A DNA stretch of 64,000 bases from NCBI RefSeq assembly GCF_900090195.1, contig NZ_LT607803.1, positions 3,684,229 through 3,748,228 on the forward strand, read 5' to 3'. The stretch is from Variovorax sp. HW608 (GTDB lineage Bacteria > Pseudomonadota > Gammaproteobacteria > Burkholderiales > Burkholderiaceae_C). The first letter of the stretch is position 1. Each line of letters starts with the position of its first letter. Made by a program: the position numbers and the translations under genes. Under the pieces are notes generated by a model that was not told the origin of the DNA, searched no databases, and saw nothing but the letters and a program-made list of their open reading frames with translations. Positions 26,195 to 33,956 of this stretch are shown in pieces.

Positions 26195-27541
26195 TCAGTC
26201 CGCGCTTGCCTGAACCACCGAGAAGGCGGCGGACAACTCGGCGCGCGTCGCGACCGCGAGCCGCTCGAAAGCGGGGCGCGACGCAACGCTGATCGGGGCG
26301 CCGCCATTCTGGGCAATCGTGGACGGATCGCGATACTCGCCGTCGACGCGGAATTCGAAGTGCAGGTGAGGGCCGGTGGCCCAGCCGGTCATGCCGACCG
26401 CACCCAGGGTCTGGCTCTGGCTCACGCTCTGGCCGACCCTGACGTCGATGCGGCTCAGGTGCGCATAGGCGGTTTCCTGGGTGCTGCTGTGCTTCAGGAT
26501 CACGATGTTTCCGTAGCCGCTCTGGGTGCCGGCGAATTCGACGGTGCCGTCACCGACGGCACGAACCGGCGTTCCGGTGGGTGCCGCGAAATCGATGCCG
26601 TGATGCTGGCGCCAGCTGTTCAGGATCGGGTGCAGCCGCATCGCGAAGCCGCTGCTCACCCGGGTGAACTCGACCGGCGAGGCCAGATAGGCGTGACGCA
26701 GGCTGTCGCCGTTCGGGCGGTAGTAGCTTCCTTTTTGCCCGGGCGCCTGGAACCACAGCGCCTGATGCAGCTTGCCGCCGCTTTCGAATTCGGCGGACAG
26801 GACGCGGCCCGTGCGCAGCGTCTGGCCGTCTGCATCGAAGGTCTCGTAGACGACGGCGAAGCGGTCGCCCTTGCGCAGTGACCGGAAGTCGACGTCGCCG
26901 GAAAAAACGTCCGCCAGCTGGCTCGCGACCGCGTCGGGAATGCCGGCGTCGTCCGTTGCCGCGAACAGCGAACTGCGAACGATGCCGCTCGCAAGCCGGG
27001 TGCCCGGCGTCAGGACGTCGGTTTCGGACCGCGCCCGAAAGCCCGCGGGCGTCTTTTCGATGACGACGCGCTTGAAGTTGCCGTCGCCGTCCGGGATCCA
27101 GCGCGCGCTGAGCTTTTGCAGGGTGTTCTCCTGCGTGGCTTCGGCGGTCACGGTCCGTCCGGCGCGGCTCAGGAATGCGCTGCGCGCCTCGGGATTGCCG
27201 CGCACGAAGGCAGCCGCGGAGGGATCGGCGAGCCCCAGTCGCTGCAGGAGCGCTTCGGCCGTGTCACTCGAGCGCGTGATCTCGGTGCGGAAAAGGGTAA
27301 AGCTGTGGTTGTCGAGCGCTTGGACCTGCTCAGCGAAGGACAGCGGGGTGACCGATTCGAACACCTGCTTGACGGGGAGGTCGGCCGCATCGGGAGCGAG
27401 GGAGGCGACGGCAAAGGCGCCGCCGCCCGCGGACAGAAGCAGCACGGCAACGGCAGCCGTGATCTGCTTCGGATAGGTCCGGAATATGTGGGCCACGCGG
27501 GAAGCAATCAGCTCCTCGGCAGCAAGAATGCCGTTGATCAA
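26195..27541 (-). CDS. M23-family murein endopeptidase, membrane anchored
   Basis: About 448 residues from TTG 27541 (INGILAAEELIASRVAHIFR). This start places a single transmembrane helix (ITAAVAVLLLSAGGGAFAVA) near residue 25. The frame continues to 27676, so the start is not certain. The C-terminal LytM domain has FAMRLHPILNSWRQHHGIDF and GPHLHFEFRVDGEYRDP with the zinc ligands, so it should be active. The family includes MepM-like D,D-endopeptidases that open the sacculus for growth. It diverges from tyrS and precedes anmK. Confidence 0.88.
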   Translation of the reverse strand: MINGILAAEELIASRVAHIFRTYPKQITAAVAVLLLSAGGGAFAVASLAPDAADLPVKQVFESVTPLSFAEQVQALDNHSFTLFRTEITRSSDTAEALLQRLGLADPSAAAFVRGNPEARSAFLSRAGRTVTAEATQENTLQKLSARWIPDGDGNFKRVVIEKTPAGFRARSETDVLTPGTRLASGIVRSSLFAATDDAGIPDAVASQLADVFSGDVDFRSLRKGDRFAVVYETFDADGQTLRTGRVLSAEFESGGKLHQALWFQAPGQKGSYYRPNGDSLRHAYLASPVEFTRVSSGFAMRLHPILNSWRQHHGIDFAAPTGTPVRAVGDGTVEFAGTQSGYGNIVILKHSSTQETAYAHLSRIDVRVGQSVSQSQTLGAVGMTGWATGPHLHFEFRVDGEYRDPSTIAQNGGAPISVASRPAFERLAVATRAELSAAFSVVQASAD

Positions 27542-27670
27542 AACTTCGAATTCCAGCTCAGGTTCGGCGAAACCGCGCTGCGGGGGCCGTGTCGAACGGG
27601 CGGCAGGACGGTGCGGGGAGCAGCGCCGCTTAGAATCCGGCGCTTGAGAGAAACGGGCAAAGTATAGCCG

Positions 27671-27687
27671 TGGCATGACTTATGCCA
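27671..27687. promoter_or_regulatory. Inverted repeat between the M23 gene and tyrS
   Basis: tggcat-gactt-atgcca is a perfect 6-bp inverted repeat with a 5-bp spacer, 24 bp before the tyrS start. It could be an operator; no known regulator is matched. Confidence 0.3.
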
Positions 27688-27710
27688 TAGAAGCACTGCC
27701 CTAAAGCCCA

Positions 27711-28943
27711 ATGAAATCCGGTTTTGTTACATCCGCAAGTCTGTCCGAAGGCGTAGGAAGAGCGCTCGAAATTTCACTTCGTGGGACTGACGAGCTTCTT
27801 CCCCAGGACGAGTGGATACGAAAGCTCCAGCGGTCCGAGGCGATGGGGACGCCGCTGCGAATCAAGCTCGGCCTCGACCCCACGGCCCCGGACATCCACA
27901 TCGGCCATACCGTGGTGCTCAACAAGATGCGCCAGCTCCAGGATCTCGGGCACACCGTGATCTTCCTGATCGGCGATTTCACGACCACCATCGGCGATCC
28001 CTCGGGCCGCAACTCGACCCGGCCGCCGCTGACCCGCGAGCAGATCGAGGCCAACGCCCAGACCTACTACCGGCAGGCCAGCCTGGTGCTCGATCCGGCC
28101 AGGACCGAGATCCGCTACAACTCCGAGTGGAGCGATCCGCTCGGCGCGCGCGGCATGATCCAGCTCGCGGCGAAGTACACCGTGGCCCGCATGATGGAGC
28201 GCGAGGATTTCAGCAAGCGCTTCAAGGCCGGCCAGTCGATCTCGGTGCACGAGTTCCTCTACCCGCTGATGCAGGGCTACGACTCGGTCGCGCTGCGGTC
28301 GGACCTCGAACTGGGCGGCACCGACCAGAAGTTCAACCTGCTGATGGGCAGGCACCTCCAGCAGGAGTACGGTCAGGAGCCGCAGTGCATACTCACTATG
28401 CCGCTCCTCGAGGGACTCGACGGCGTTGAGAAGATGTCGAAGAGCAAGAACAACTACATCGGCATCAGCGAAGACCCGAACACCATGTTCGCCAAGGTCC
28501 TGTCGATCTCGGACACCCTGATGTGGCGCTGGTACACGCTGCTGAGCTTCAAGTCGATCGCCGAGATCGAGGCGCTCAAGGCCGAGGTCGAGGCCGGCCG
28601 CAATCCCAAGGACGCCAAGGTGGGGCTCGCCAAGGAGATCACCGCGCGCTTCCACAGCGCGGCGCTCGCGGATGCCGCCGAGCAGGATTTCATCAACCGG
28701 AGCAAGGGCGGTGTGCCTGACGAGATTCCGGAAGTGAGCCTGTCAGGCGCCCCGCTGGGCATCGCCCAGCTGCTCAAGCAGGCGGGCCTCGCGCCGTCGG
28801 CGTCCGAGGGCAACCGGCTCATCGACGGCGGCGGCGTGCGCGTCGACTCCAGCGTGGTCAGCGACAAGGGCATGAAGCTGTCCGCCGGAAGCTACGTGGT
28901 GCAGGTCGGCAAGCGCAAGTTCGCGCGCGTCCATCTGAGCTGA
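27711..28943 (+). CDS. tyrS: Tyrosine-tRNA ligase
   Basis: 410 residues of the TyrRS type with the HIGH motif intact ([13 protein letters not shown], near 64) and [11 protein letters not shown] near 243. The C-terminal S4 RNA-binding domain ([16 protein letters not shown]) is complete. It charges tRNA-Tyr. In this genome it is separated from dtd, the D-aminoacyl-tRNA deacylase gene, by about 4 kb of mobile-element debris. Confidence 0.97.
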   Translation: MKSGFVTSASLSEGVGRALEISLRGTDELLPQDEWIRKLQRSEAMGTPLRIKLGLDPTAPDIHIGHTVVLNKMRQLQDLGHTVIFLIGDFTTTIGDPSGRNSTRPPLTREQIEANAQTYYRQASLVLDPARTEIRYNSEWSDPLGARGMIQLAAKYTVARMMEREDFSKRFKAGQSISVHEFLYPLMQGYDSVALRSDLELGGTDQKFNLLMGRHLQQEYGQEPQCILTMPLLEGLDGVEKMSKSKNNYIGISEDPNTMFAKVLSISDTLMWRWYTLLSFKSIAEIEALKAEVEAGRNPKDAKVGLAKEITARFHSAALADAAEQDFINRSKGGVPDEIPEVSLSGAPLGIAQLLKQAGLAPSASEGNRLIDGGGVRVDSSVVSDKGMKLSAGSYVVQVGKRKFARVHLS

Positions 28944-28976
28944 GCGACCGGACACCAGGGGGCGTCCTTCCAGCAC

Positions 28977-29160
28977 CGGGTCAGCGGACTTCGATGTTGA
29001 CGTCCTCCCCGCCCTGAAGGACGGGGATTCCTGCTGCGCGGGCGTTGGCCTGAGGTGAGCTCATGCCAACGCCTTTGCTTCGGTGGGTTCCTGCTTCGCA
29101 GGAGCTGCGCGAGGCGGCCTTGCGGCCGCTTTGCGACTGACGTCTCCTCCACAGGCATGG
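28977..29160 (-). ncRNA. Candidate omega RNA of TnpB copy 1, including right end and guide
   Basis: The RE hairpin (ccccgccc-tgaa-ggacgggg, about 29008-29027) follows the tnpB 3' end. Both element copies agree up to ...gacgtcaa and differ right after it, so the element ends at 28997 on this strand. In IS200/IS605 elements the omega RNA covers the tnpB 3' end and RE, and its guide is the next roughly 16-20 nt of flanking DNA. Here that flank (minus strand, from 28996 downward) begins catcgaagtccgctgacccg. The ncRNA limits are estimated. Confidence 0.5.
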
Positions 29161-30400
29161 CTGCGCGCGCCTTGCCGCTCGCTGAGCCAGGTCGCGCGCC
29201 CCGCGGCCAGAATGTTCTTCGCGGCGTGCACGTCCGCGTTTTCCGTGTGGCCACAGGCCGCACAGCTGAAGACGGCCTGCGTCTTCCGGTTCTCCGCGCG
29301 CTCATGGCCGCAACAGCGGCACGTCCGGCTTGTGTACGCGGGGTTGACTAGGATGACCCGGCCGCCTCGCCACTGCACCTTGTACGCGAGCTGCCGCGCG
29401 AACTCGCCCCACGCGGCATCGAGGATGCCGCGGTTGAGGCCCGCCTTCGCGCGAACGTTCTTCCCTGGCGCCTCGACCGTGCCGCGCGCCGAGGCGCTCA
29501 TGCTGGCGATGCGAAGGTCCTCCAGAGCGATCACCGCGTGCCGATCGGCCAACTCGGTCGTGAGCTTGTGCAGCCAGTCGCTGCGCTGTCGGGCGATCCT
29601 GCGATACAGGTTACCCAGCCGCACCACCGCCTTGCGGCGGTTGGTCGAGCCCTTCTTCTTGCGCGCCACGGCGCGCTGATAGCGCGCGAGTCGCCGCTGC
29701 TGGCGCTCCAGCGCCTTCAGGGGCTCGACCGACGTCTCGTCACTCAGCGCCGCGAACTTGGCGAGCCCCAGGTCGATGCCGAGAGTCGGCGCGACATCGA
29801 GCGCCGGCGCAACCTCCTTCGACTCGACCTGCAGCGAGACGAACCAGCGCTCACCCTCGCGGGTGACGCTGACGTTGCGCACCACCCCATCGAGCGGCTG
29901 GCTCATGCGCAGGCGCACCCAACCGAGCTTGGGGAGCTTGAGGCGGCCATTAGCCGCGTCCAAGACGAACTGCTTTGGATCGGGAAAGCGGATGCCTGGC
30001 TCTTCGCCGTAGCGCTTGAACCTCGGCGGCCCTGCGCGCCCGCCGCCAGCCTTCACGGTCGCGAAGAATCGCTTGTACGCCTCGTCCAGCCGCCGCAGCA
30101 CCTGCTGCTGCGGGTGGACCGGCCCGTCGGCCAGCCAGCCGGTCTTCGGGTCGTTGCGCCAGTCCGTGAGCCAGGTGCACATCTGCGCATAGCCGGCGTA
30201 CTTCTCGCCTCGCGCGTGCCGCGCGCGCTGCTCGGCAAGCGCCCGGCACCACACCCAGCGCCCCATGCCGGCGAACCGGCGCAGCTGCGCCTCGACCTTC
30301 GGTCGAGTACGCATCTGGAAGCGGTATGCCTTGATGTCCTGCATGATCAATTCAGCATACGCAGGCGACTCGGGTTTGCGCTAGGGCAGGGTTGCGCAAA
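28997..30400 (-). mobile_element. IS200/IS605-type element, TnpB only (copy 1)
   Basis: The element runs on the minus strand. Its right end is fixed at 28997 by comparison with copy 2. The left end lies near 30380-30400, where ttgcgc/gcgcaa arms (about 30376-30400) can form a hairpin. There is no tnpA, so it would need a transposase in trans. It is inserted between tyrS and a disrupted ompA-like gene. Confidence 0.75.
29061..30344 (-). CDS. tnpB: TnpB RNA-guided endonuclease (OrfB), IS200/IS605 family
   Basis: 427 residues from ATG 30344 (a TTG at 30350 adds two). RuvC-like catalytic residues are present: Asp in GIDLGLAKFAAL near 191, Glu in VIALEDLR near 275 and Asp in ENADVHAAKN near 371. 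The zinc finger is TCRCCGHE plus CAACGHTE. The N-terminal wedge domain begins KAYRFQMRTRPKVEAQLRRF. TnpB proteins cut DNA next to a TAM using the omega RNA from their own right end. All recognisable active-site residues are intact, so this copy may still be active. Confidence 0.92.
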   Translation of the reverse strand: MQDIKAYRFQMRTRPKVEAQLRRFAGMGRWVWCRALAEQRARHARGEKYAGYAQMCTWLTDWRNDPKTGWLADGPVHPQQQVLRRLDEAYKRFFATVKAGGGRAGPPRFKRYGEEPGIRFPDPKQFVLDAANGRLKLPKLGWVRLRMSQPLDGVVRNVSVTREGERWFVSLQVESKEVAPALDVAPTLGIDLGLAKFAALSDETSVEPLKALERQQRRLARYQRAVARKKKGSTNRRKAVVRLGNLYRRIARQRSDWLHKLTTELADRHAVIALEDLRIASMSASARGTVEAPGKNVRAKAGLNRGILDAAWGEFARQLAYKVQWRGGRVILVNPAYTSRTCRCCGHERAENRKTQAVFSCAACGHTENADVHAAKNILAAGRATWLSERQGARSHACGGDVSRKAAARPPRAAPAKQEPTEAKALA

Positions 30401-30413
30401 TTTCTGTCGTCGC

Positions 30414-30459
30414 CGCCCAGCCCGCCCAGCCCGTCCAGCCCGTCCAGCCCGTCCAGCCC
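30414..30459. repeat. Tandem 9-bp repeat
   Basis: About five consecutive copies of cccgyccag. In the minus-strand frame they encode repeated Gly-Leu-Asp at the tail of the broken ompA-like gene. They lie between the TnpB copy 1 left end and a palindrome. Confidence 0.85.
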
Positions 30460-30464
30460 ATCGT

Positions 30465-30510
30465 CGGACGGCGCCGTCCGCGCTTTCCTTCCCCGCCCTG
30501 GAGGACGGGG
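30465..30510. repeat. Palindrome plus third, decayed IS605-type right-end hairpin
   Basis: cggacggcgccgtccg (30465-30480) is a perfect 16-bp palindrome. It is followed by ccccgccc-tgga-ggacgggg (30491-30510), nearly identical to the RE hairpin of TnpB copy 1 at about 29008-29027. No transposase gene belongs to it, so it is likely the scar of another element or a partial copy. Confidence 0.6.
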
Positions 30511-30811
30511 CTTGTCGCGCACCTGGGTCACGCGGCGGTTCCGGGGCTCCGCGACCTCGTCGCCCGTCTGGATGGCGGGCTCGCGCGCACCTCGGCCGAC
30601 CGCCTCGACGCGATCGGGCTGGAGCCTCTGTCCACGAAGATCTGTCGCACCAGTGCCGCGCGCACGCGCGAGAGTTCGTCGTTGTGCGCGACCGTCCCGA
30701 CGGTGTCGGTATGGCCGGTCACGACGATCTCGCCGCCGCTGCGCGCCCGTGCAGCGGCAAAGGCTTCGTTGAGCGCCCACTGCAATGCCGGCGTCAGCGC
30801 GGTTTCGGACC
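30511..30811 (-). pseudogene. 3' part of an OmpA-family lipoprotein gene, frameshifted
   Basis: In the minus frame, ETALTPALQWALNEAFAAAR then GGEIVVTGHTDTVGTVAHND and LSRVRAALVRQIFVDRG are an OmpA peptidoglycan-binding domain. The reading then needs a 1-nt shift near 30620 to continue as LQPDRVEAVGRGAREPAIQ then EVAEPRNRRVTQV. The gene's 5' part lies at 31586 and above, on the far side of TnpB copy 2, and the middle of the gene is missing. The hairpin remnant and 9-bp repeats replace its natural end. Confidence 0.75.
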
Positions 30812-31551
30812 TGGGGCTTGCCAAGTTCGCGGCGCTGAGCGACGAGACGTCGGTCGAGCCGCTGCAGGCGCTGTCGCGCCAGCAGCGCCGCCTCGCGCGC
30901 TATCAGCGCGCGGTGGCGCGCAAGAAGAAGGGCTCGGCCAATCGCCGCAAGGCGGTGGCGCGTCTCGGCAACCTGCACCGTAAGATCGCCCGCCAGCGCA
31001 GCGACTGGCTGCACAAGCTCACGACCGACCTGGCAGACAGGCACGCCGTCATTGCGCTGGAAGACCTTCGCATCGTCAACATGACCGCTTCGGCGCGCGG
31101 CACGGCCCAGGCGCGGGGGCGAAACGTTCGAGCGAAGGCCGGCCTCAATCGCGGCATCCTCGATGCCGCGTGGGGCGAGTTCGCGCGGCAACTCGTGTAC
31201 AAGGTGCAGTGGCGAGGCGGCCGGGTCATCCTGGTCAATCCCGCATACACGAGCCGCACGTGCCGCTGTTGCGGGCACGAGAGTGCAGAAAATCGGAAAA
31301 GTCAGGCGAATTTCGCCTGCGTGGCCTGTGGCCACACGGAAAACGCGGATGTGCACGCCGCGAAGAACGTTCTAGCCGCGGGGCGCGCGGCTTGGCTGAG
31401 TGAGCGGCAAGGCGCGCTCGGCGATGCCTGTGGAGGAGATGTCAGTCGCGAAGCGGCCGAAAGGCCGTCTCGCGCTGCTCCGGCGAAGCAGGAACCCACC
31501 GAAGCAAAGGCGTTGGCAGGAGCTCACCTCAGGCCAACGCCCGCGCAGTAG
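30812..31551 (+). pseudogene. TnpB copy 2, N-terminally truncated
   Basis: The frame resembles copy 1 from its catalytic DLGLAKFAALSDETSVEP to the end (zinc finger TCRCCGHE and CVACGHTE, ENADVHAAKN). It lacks the first roughly 190 residues, including the whole wedge/REC region. Upstream sequence in frame comes from the ompA-like gene read backwards. It runs opposite to copy 1. Without its N-terminus it cannot be a working nuclease, although its right end and omega RNA region are intact. Confidence 0.85.
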
Positions 31552-31605
31552 GAATCCCCATCCTTCAGGGCGGGGTGGACGTCAAGATGACGGCGGACGG
31601 CTTGC
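31445..31605 (+). ncRNA. Candidate omega RNA region and guide of truncated TnpB copy 2
   Basis: The right-end hairpin ccccatcc-ttca-gggcgggg (about 31556-31575) ends with gacgtcaa at 31585. The following bases, gatgacggcggacggcttgc, would be the guide and match the interrupted ompA-like gene itself. Copy 1 TnpB could in principle use this RNA in trans. Confidence 0.4.
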
Positions 31606-31700
31606 CGTCCGGCTCCGGCAGCAGCACCACGCGCGCCCCAGGAGTCGAGCACGCCGTGATGGCTAGCGTCGCCGCGAGGCCGCGCGAGCAGAAATGCGAG
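31586..31700 (-). pseudogene. 5' part of the OmpA-family lipoprotein gene
   Basis: In the minus frame, LAATLAITACSTPGARVVLL then PEPDGKPSAVI is a lipoprotein signal with lipobox cysteine and the first mature residues. No ATG, GTG or TTG stands in frame just ahead of it, so the start is also damaged. It is cut at 31586 by the right end of TnpB copy 2 and lies directly downstream of the fecR-like gene, as in a fecR-ompA operon. Confidence 0.7.
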
Positions 31701-31709
31701 ATAGCGGTG

Positions 31710-32108
31710 TCAAGGTTGCGGGTCGGCTTGAACGATGAAATCGGTGCCGCGAATACTGATGACCGCGGTGGGCGTCTCGACGCGAACCGCATCGGGATGC
31801 GTCTTGCCGATCAGGCCGGTGATCATCCGCGCAGAGCCCTGCAGCAGGGCGATCAGCATGCCGCCGTCCTGCGTGGTCGGGCCGGTCACGATGCGGTCGA
31901 TGGGCGCGACGACGTCGCCGGATTGGGCGGTCCGCATCGATCCGTCCGTCGCGAGCAGGCGCACGTCCCCGCGCACGGACTTGAGGACGCCCGCCTGCAC
32001 GCCGGCTTGCGCGCTGGGGGAATTGGGCGCGGTCTGTACCAGTGTGCTCGCGCTGGCACAGACGAGAACAAGGCCGCATAGGGCCCGTGCGATGCTTCGT
32101 TGGATCAC
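31710..32108 (-). CDS. FecR-domain exported protein
   Basis: 132 residues from GTG 32108. A signal peptide (ALCGLVLVCASASTLVQ) precedes a FecR-like domain: GVLKSVRGDVRLLATDGSMR, GDVVAPIDRIVTG and AVRVETPTAVISIRGTDFIV. It is short; FecR-domain exported proteins often extend further, and the C-terminus (QADPQP) may be shortened. Partner of the ruined ompA-like gene downstream; whether it still functions alone is unclear. Confidence 0.65.
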   Translation of the reverse strand: MIQRSIARALCGLVLVCASASTLVQTAPNSPSAQAGVQAGVLKSVRGDVRLLATDGSMRTAQSGDVVAPIDRIVTGPTTQDGGMLIALLQGSARMITGLIGKTHPDAVRVETPTAVISIRGTDFIVQADPQP

Positions 32109-32227
32109 AAGAGAATCTGCTGTGGCTTCCGGTGTGTAGTAAATAGTACGTGAATCGTGCCGAAAGCCCTCGGAGGTGCGGTGCGTCTCGCGATAATTCA
32201 GCGGCTTTTTGAGACTTTGCTCAGCCC

Positions 32228-33169
32228 TTGTACTCTCTCCTCCGCTTCTCCAGGCTCTCCACATTGAGCCCGCGGGCGCTGCTGCGCGTCTCGATCGCGG
32301 TCGCCCTCATCACCATCGTGCTGAAGGGGTGGGCGGGGTACATCACGAACTCGATGGGCCTGATCTCGGACGCGATGGAGTCCTTCGTGAACCTCGCGAG
32401 CGCGACCTTCGCCCTGGTCATGGTCACGATCGCCATGCGTCCGGCGGACGAGGACCACCCCTATGGGCATCACAAGGCCGAATACTTCTCGTCGGGATTC
32501 GAAGGCGTCCTGATCGTCGCCGCCGCAGTCGCGATCATCTGGGCGGCGGTCGCGCGTCTCTTGTCGCCCCAGCCGCTCGAACAGCTCGGATGGGGGCTGG
32601 CGCTCTCGGTCCTGAGCTCGGTCTTCAACGGCCTGCTCGCCTTCGTGCTGTTTCGGGCGGCCGAGGTGCACCGTTCCATCGCGCTGGAGGCCGATGCGCG
32701 CCATCTGCTCAGCGACGTCTGGACGTCGGTCGGGGTGCTGGTCGGCGTCGCCGCGGTTGCACTGACGGGCTGGCTCTGGCTCGATCCCGTGCTGGGCATC
32801 GGCGTGGCGCTGAACATCCTGCGCGAAGGCGTGAAGCTGGTCTGGCGGTCATCGCAAGGGCTGATGGACGAGGCGCTGGATGCGAAGACCCAGTCCGTTC
32901 TGCGCGCCACCCTCGAGCGGTTCGCCGCCGGCGTCCCGGAAGGCGCACAGCTGCGCTTCGACGACATGGTCACCCGGCGCGCCGGACAGCGGCGCTTTGC
33001 CGATCTGCACATGCACGTGCCGGGCGCGTGGTCGCTGGAGCGCGCAGCCGGTCTGCGCGATGCGCTCGAGCAGGACCTGATGGACGCCGTGCCTGGTCTG
33101 CGCGTCACCATCCAGCTCCTGCCGCTCGGGATGGAGGCGCGCGCCACCCAAAAGGAACACTCGCCATGA
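32228..33169 (+). CDS. Cation diffusion facilitator family transporter
   Basis: 313 residues with about six transmembrane helices. The metal-site aspartates stand in [16 protein letters not shown] (helix II) and [17 protein letters not shown] (helix V), with [17 protein letters not shown] between them. The cytoplasmic C-terminal domain ([19 protein letters not shown]) is present. It exports divalent metals (Zn, Fe, Mn or Co) by proton antiport; specificity not inferable. The TTG start at 32228 lacks a clear ribosome-binding site. Its stop overlaps the dtd start as ATGA. Confidence 0.88.
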   Translation: MYSLLRFSRLSTLSPRALLRVSIAVALITIVLKGWAGYITNSMGLISDAMESFVNLASATFALVMVTIAMRPADEDHPYGHHKAEYFSSGFEGVLIVAAAVAIIWAAVARLLSPQPLEQLGWGLALSVLSSVFNGLLAFVLFRAAEVHRSIALEADARHLLSDVWTSVGVLVGVAAVALTGWLWLDPVLGIGVALNILREGVKLVWRSSQGLMDEALDAKTQSVLRATLERFAAGVPEGAQLRFDDMVTRRAGQRRFADLHMHVPGAWSLERAAGLRDALEQDLMDAVPGLRVTIQLLPLGMEARATQKEHSP

Positions 33170-33609
33170 AAGCACTCCTGCAGCGCGTCAGCAGTGCGCG
33201 CGTCGACATCGACGGCCGCATCGCCGGTGCCATCGATTCGGGCCTGCTCGTCCTCTTGTGCGCGGAGCGCGGCGACACCGATGCGCAGGCCGACCGCATG
33301 CTCGCCAAGATCCTGAAGCTGCGCATCTTCTCGGACGACGCTGGCAAGATGAACCTGAGCCTCGAGGACGTGGCCGGCGGCTTGCTGGTCGTGAGCCAGT
33401 TCACGCTCGCGGCCGATGCGAGCGCAGGCAATCGGCCGAGCTTCACGCAGGCGGCCGCGCCCGATGAAGGCCGGCGGCTTTACGAGCATTTCGTTTCGAA
33501 GGCCCGGGCGGCGCATCCGGTGGTCGCGACCGGCGAATTCGGCGCCGACATGAAGGTGCATCTGGTCAACGATGGCCCGGTGACCATTCTGCTGCAGATG
33601 GCGCCATGA
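33166..33609 (+). CDS. dtd: D-aminoacyl-tRNA deacylase
   Basis: 147 residues. [17 protein letters not shown], the SQFTLAAD motif near residue 80 and the [11 protein letters not shown]ly-cisPro motif at the C-terminus are the full DTD signature. It removes D-amino acids and glycine mischarged on tRNAs. It is coupled to the metal transporter by an ATGA overlap. A short repeat follows its stop codon. Confidence 0.95.
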   Translation: MKALLQRVSSARVDIDGRIAGAIDSGLLVLLCAERGDTDAQADRMLAKILKLRIFSDDAGKMNLSLEDVAGGLLVVSQFTLAADASAGNRPSFTQAAAPDEGRRLYEHFVSKARAAHPVVATGEFGADMKVHLVNDGPVTILLQMAP

Positions 33610-33676
33610 GCCCCCGCCCGGCCGTTCCGAAGGGGGCTCGCACCGCACTGCGGAGCACGGAGGTTACCCAATGAGC
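33607..33676 (+). repeat. Intercistronic repeat, copy after dtd
   Basis: The string runs from the dtd stop (tgagcccccgcccggccgttccgaag...) to ...gcggagcacggaggttacccaatgag. It matches the two units at 42484-42605 in its start (ccggccgttccgaa) and end (ggaggtt...caatgag). The last bases form a ribosome-binding site and an ATG at 33671, but the gene that ATG belonged to is cut after about seven codons by the IS110-type element. Confidence 0.65.
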
Positions 33677-33689
33677 GCGGCAGCAGCGC

Positions 33690-33956
33690 GCTTCAGTAGT
33701 TGGCCATCGGGTGGACCCGACCCCGGCGCATGAAGCGGGGGACGTGGACGACGGATGGCGCGTGGTTGTAGGATGAATTTGGGCGCTGCTGACGAGGTCG
33801 GCTTCCCCTTGGTGCGACAAGCCCGTTCAGTAGTTGGACCCGCAGTCCTGCGAGCACCCCGGAATGTGGCAGAGGGCGGCAACGCCCCGAAGCACGCTTA
33901 GTAGAGTCCGATGACGAGGACTGCCTGCGGTGCCCATCAACCGCCAGGAGGTTCTC
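33690..33956 (+). ncRNA. Candidate bridge RNA region of the IS110-type element
   Basis: About 265 bp of non-coding DNA precede the transposase. IS110-group elements encode a structured bridge RNA in this position that specifies target and donor sites. Two copies of ttcagtagttgg (33692-33703, 33826-33837), each soon followed by ggacccg, lie 134 bp apart. The first is close to the element boundary, the second inside the presumed RNA. No secondary structure was computed. Confidence 0.45.

Noticed and set aside
30414..30459. Possible CRISPR array
   Set aside because: The repeats are only 9 bp and contiguous with no spacers. No cas gene is present anywhere in the window.
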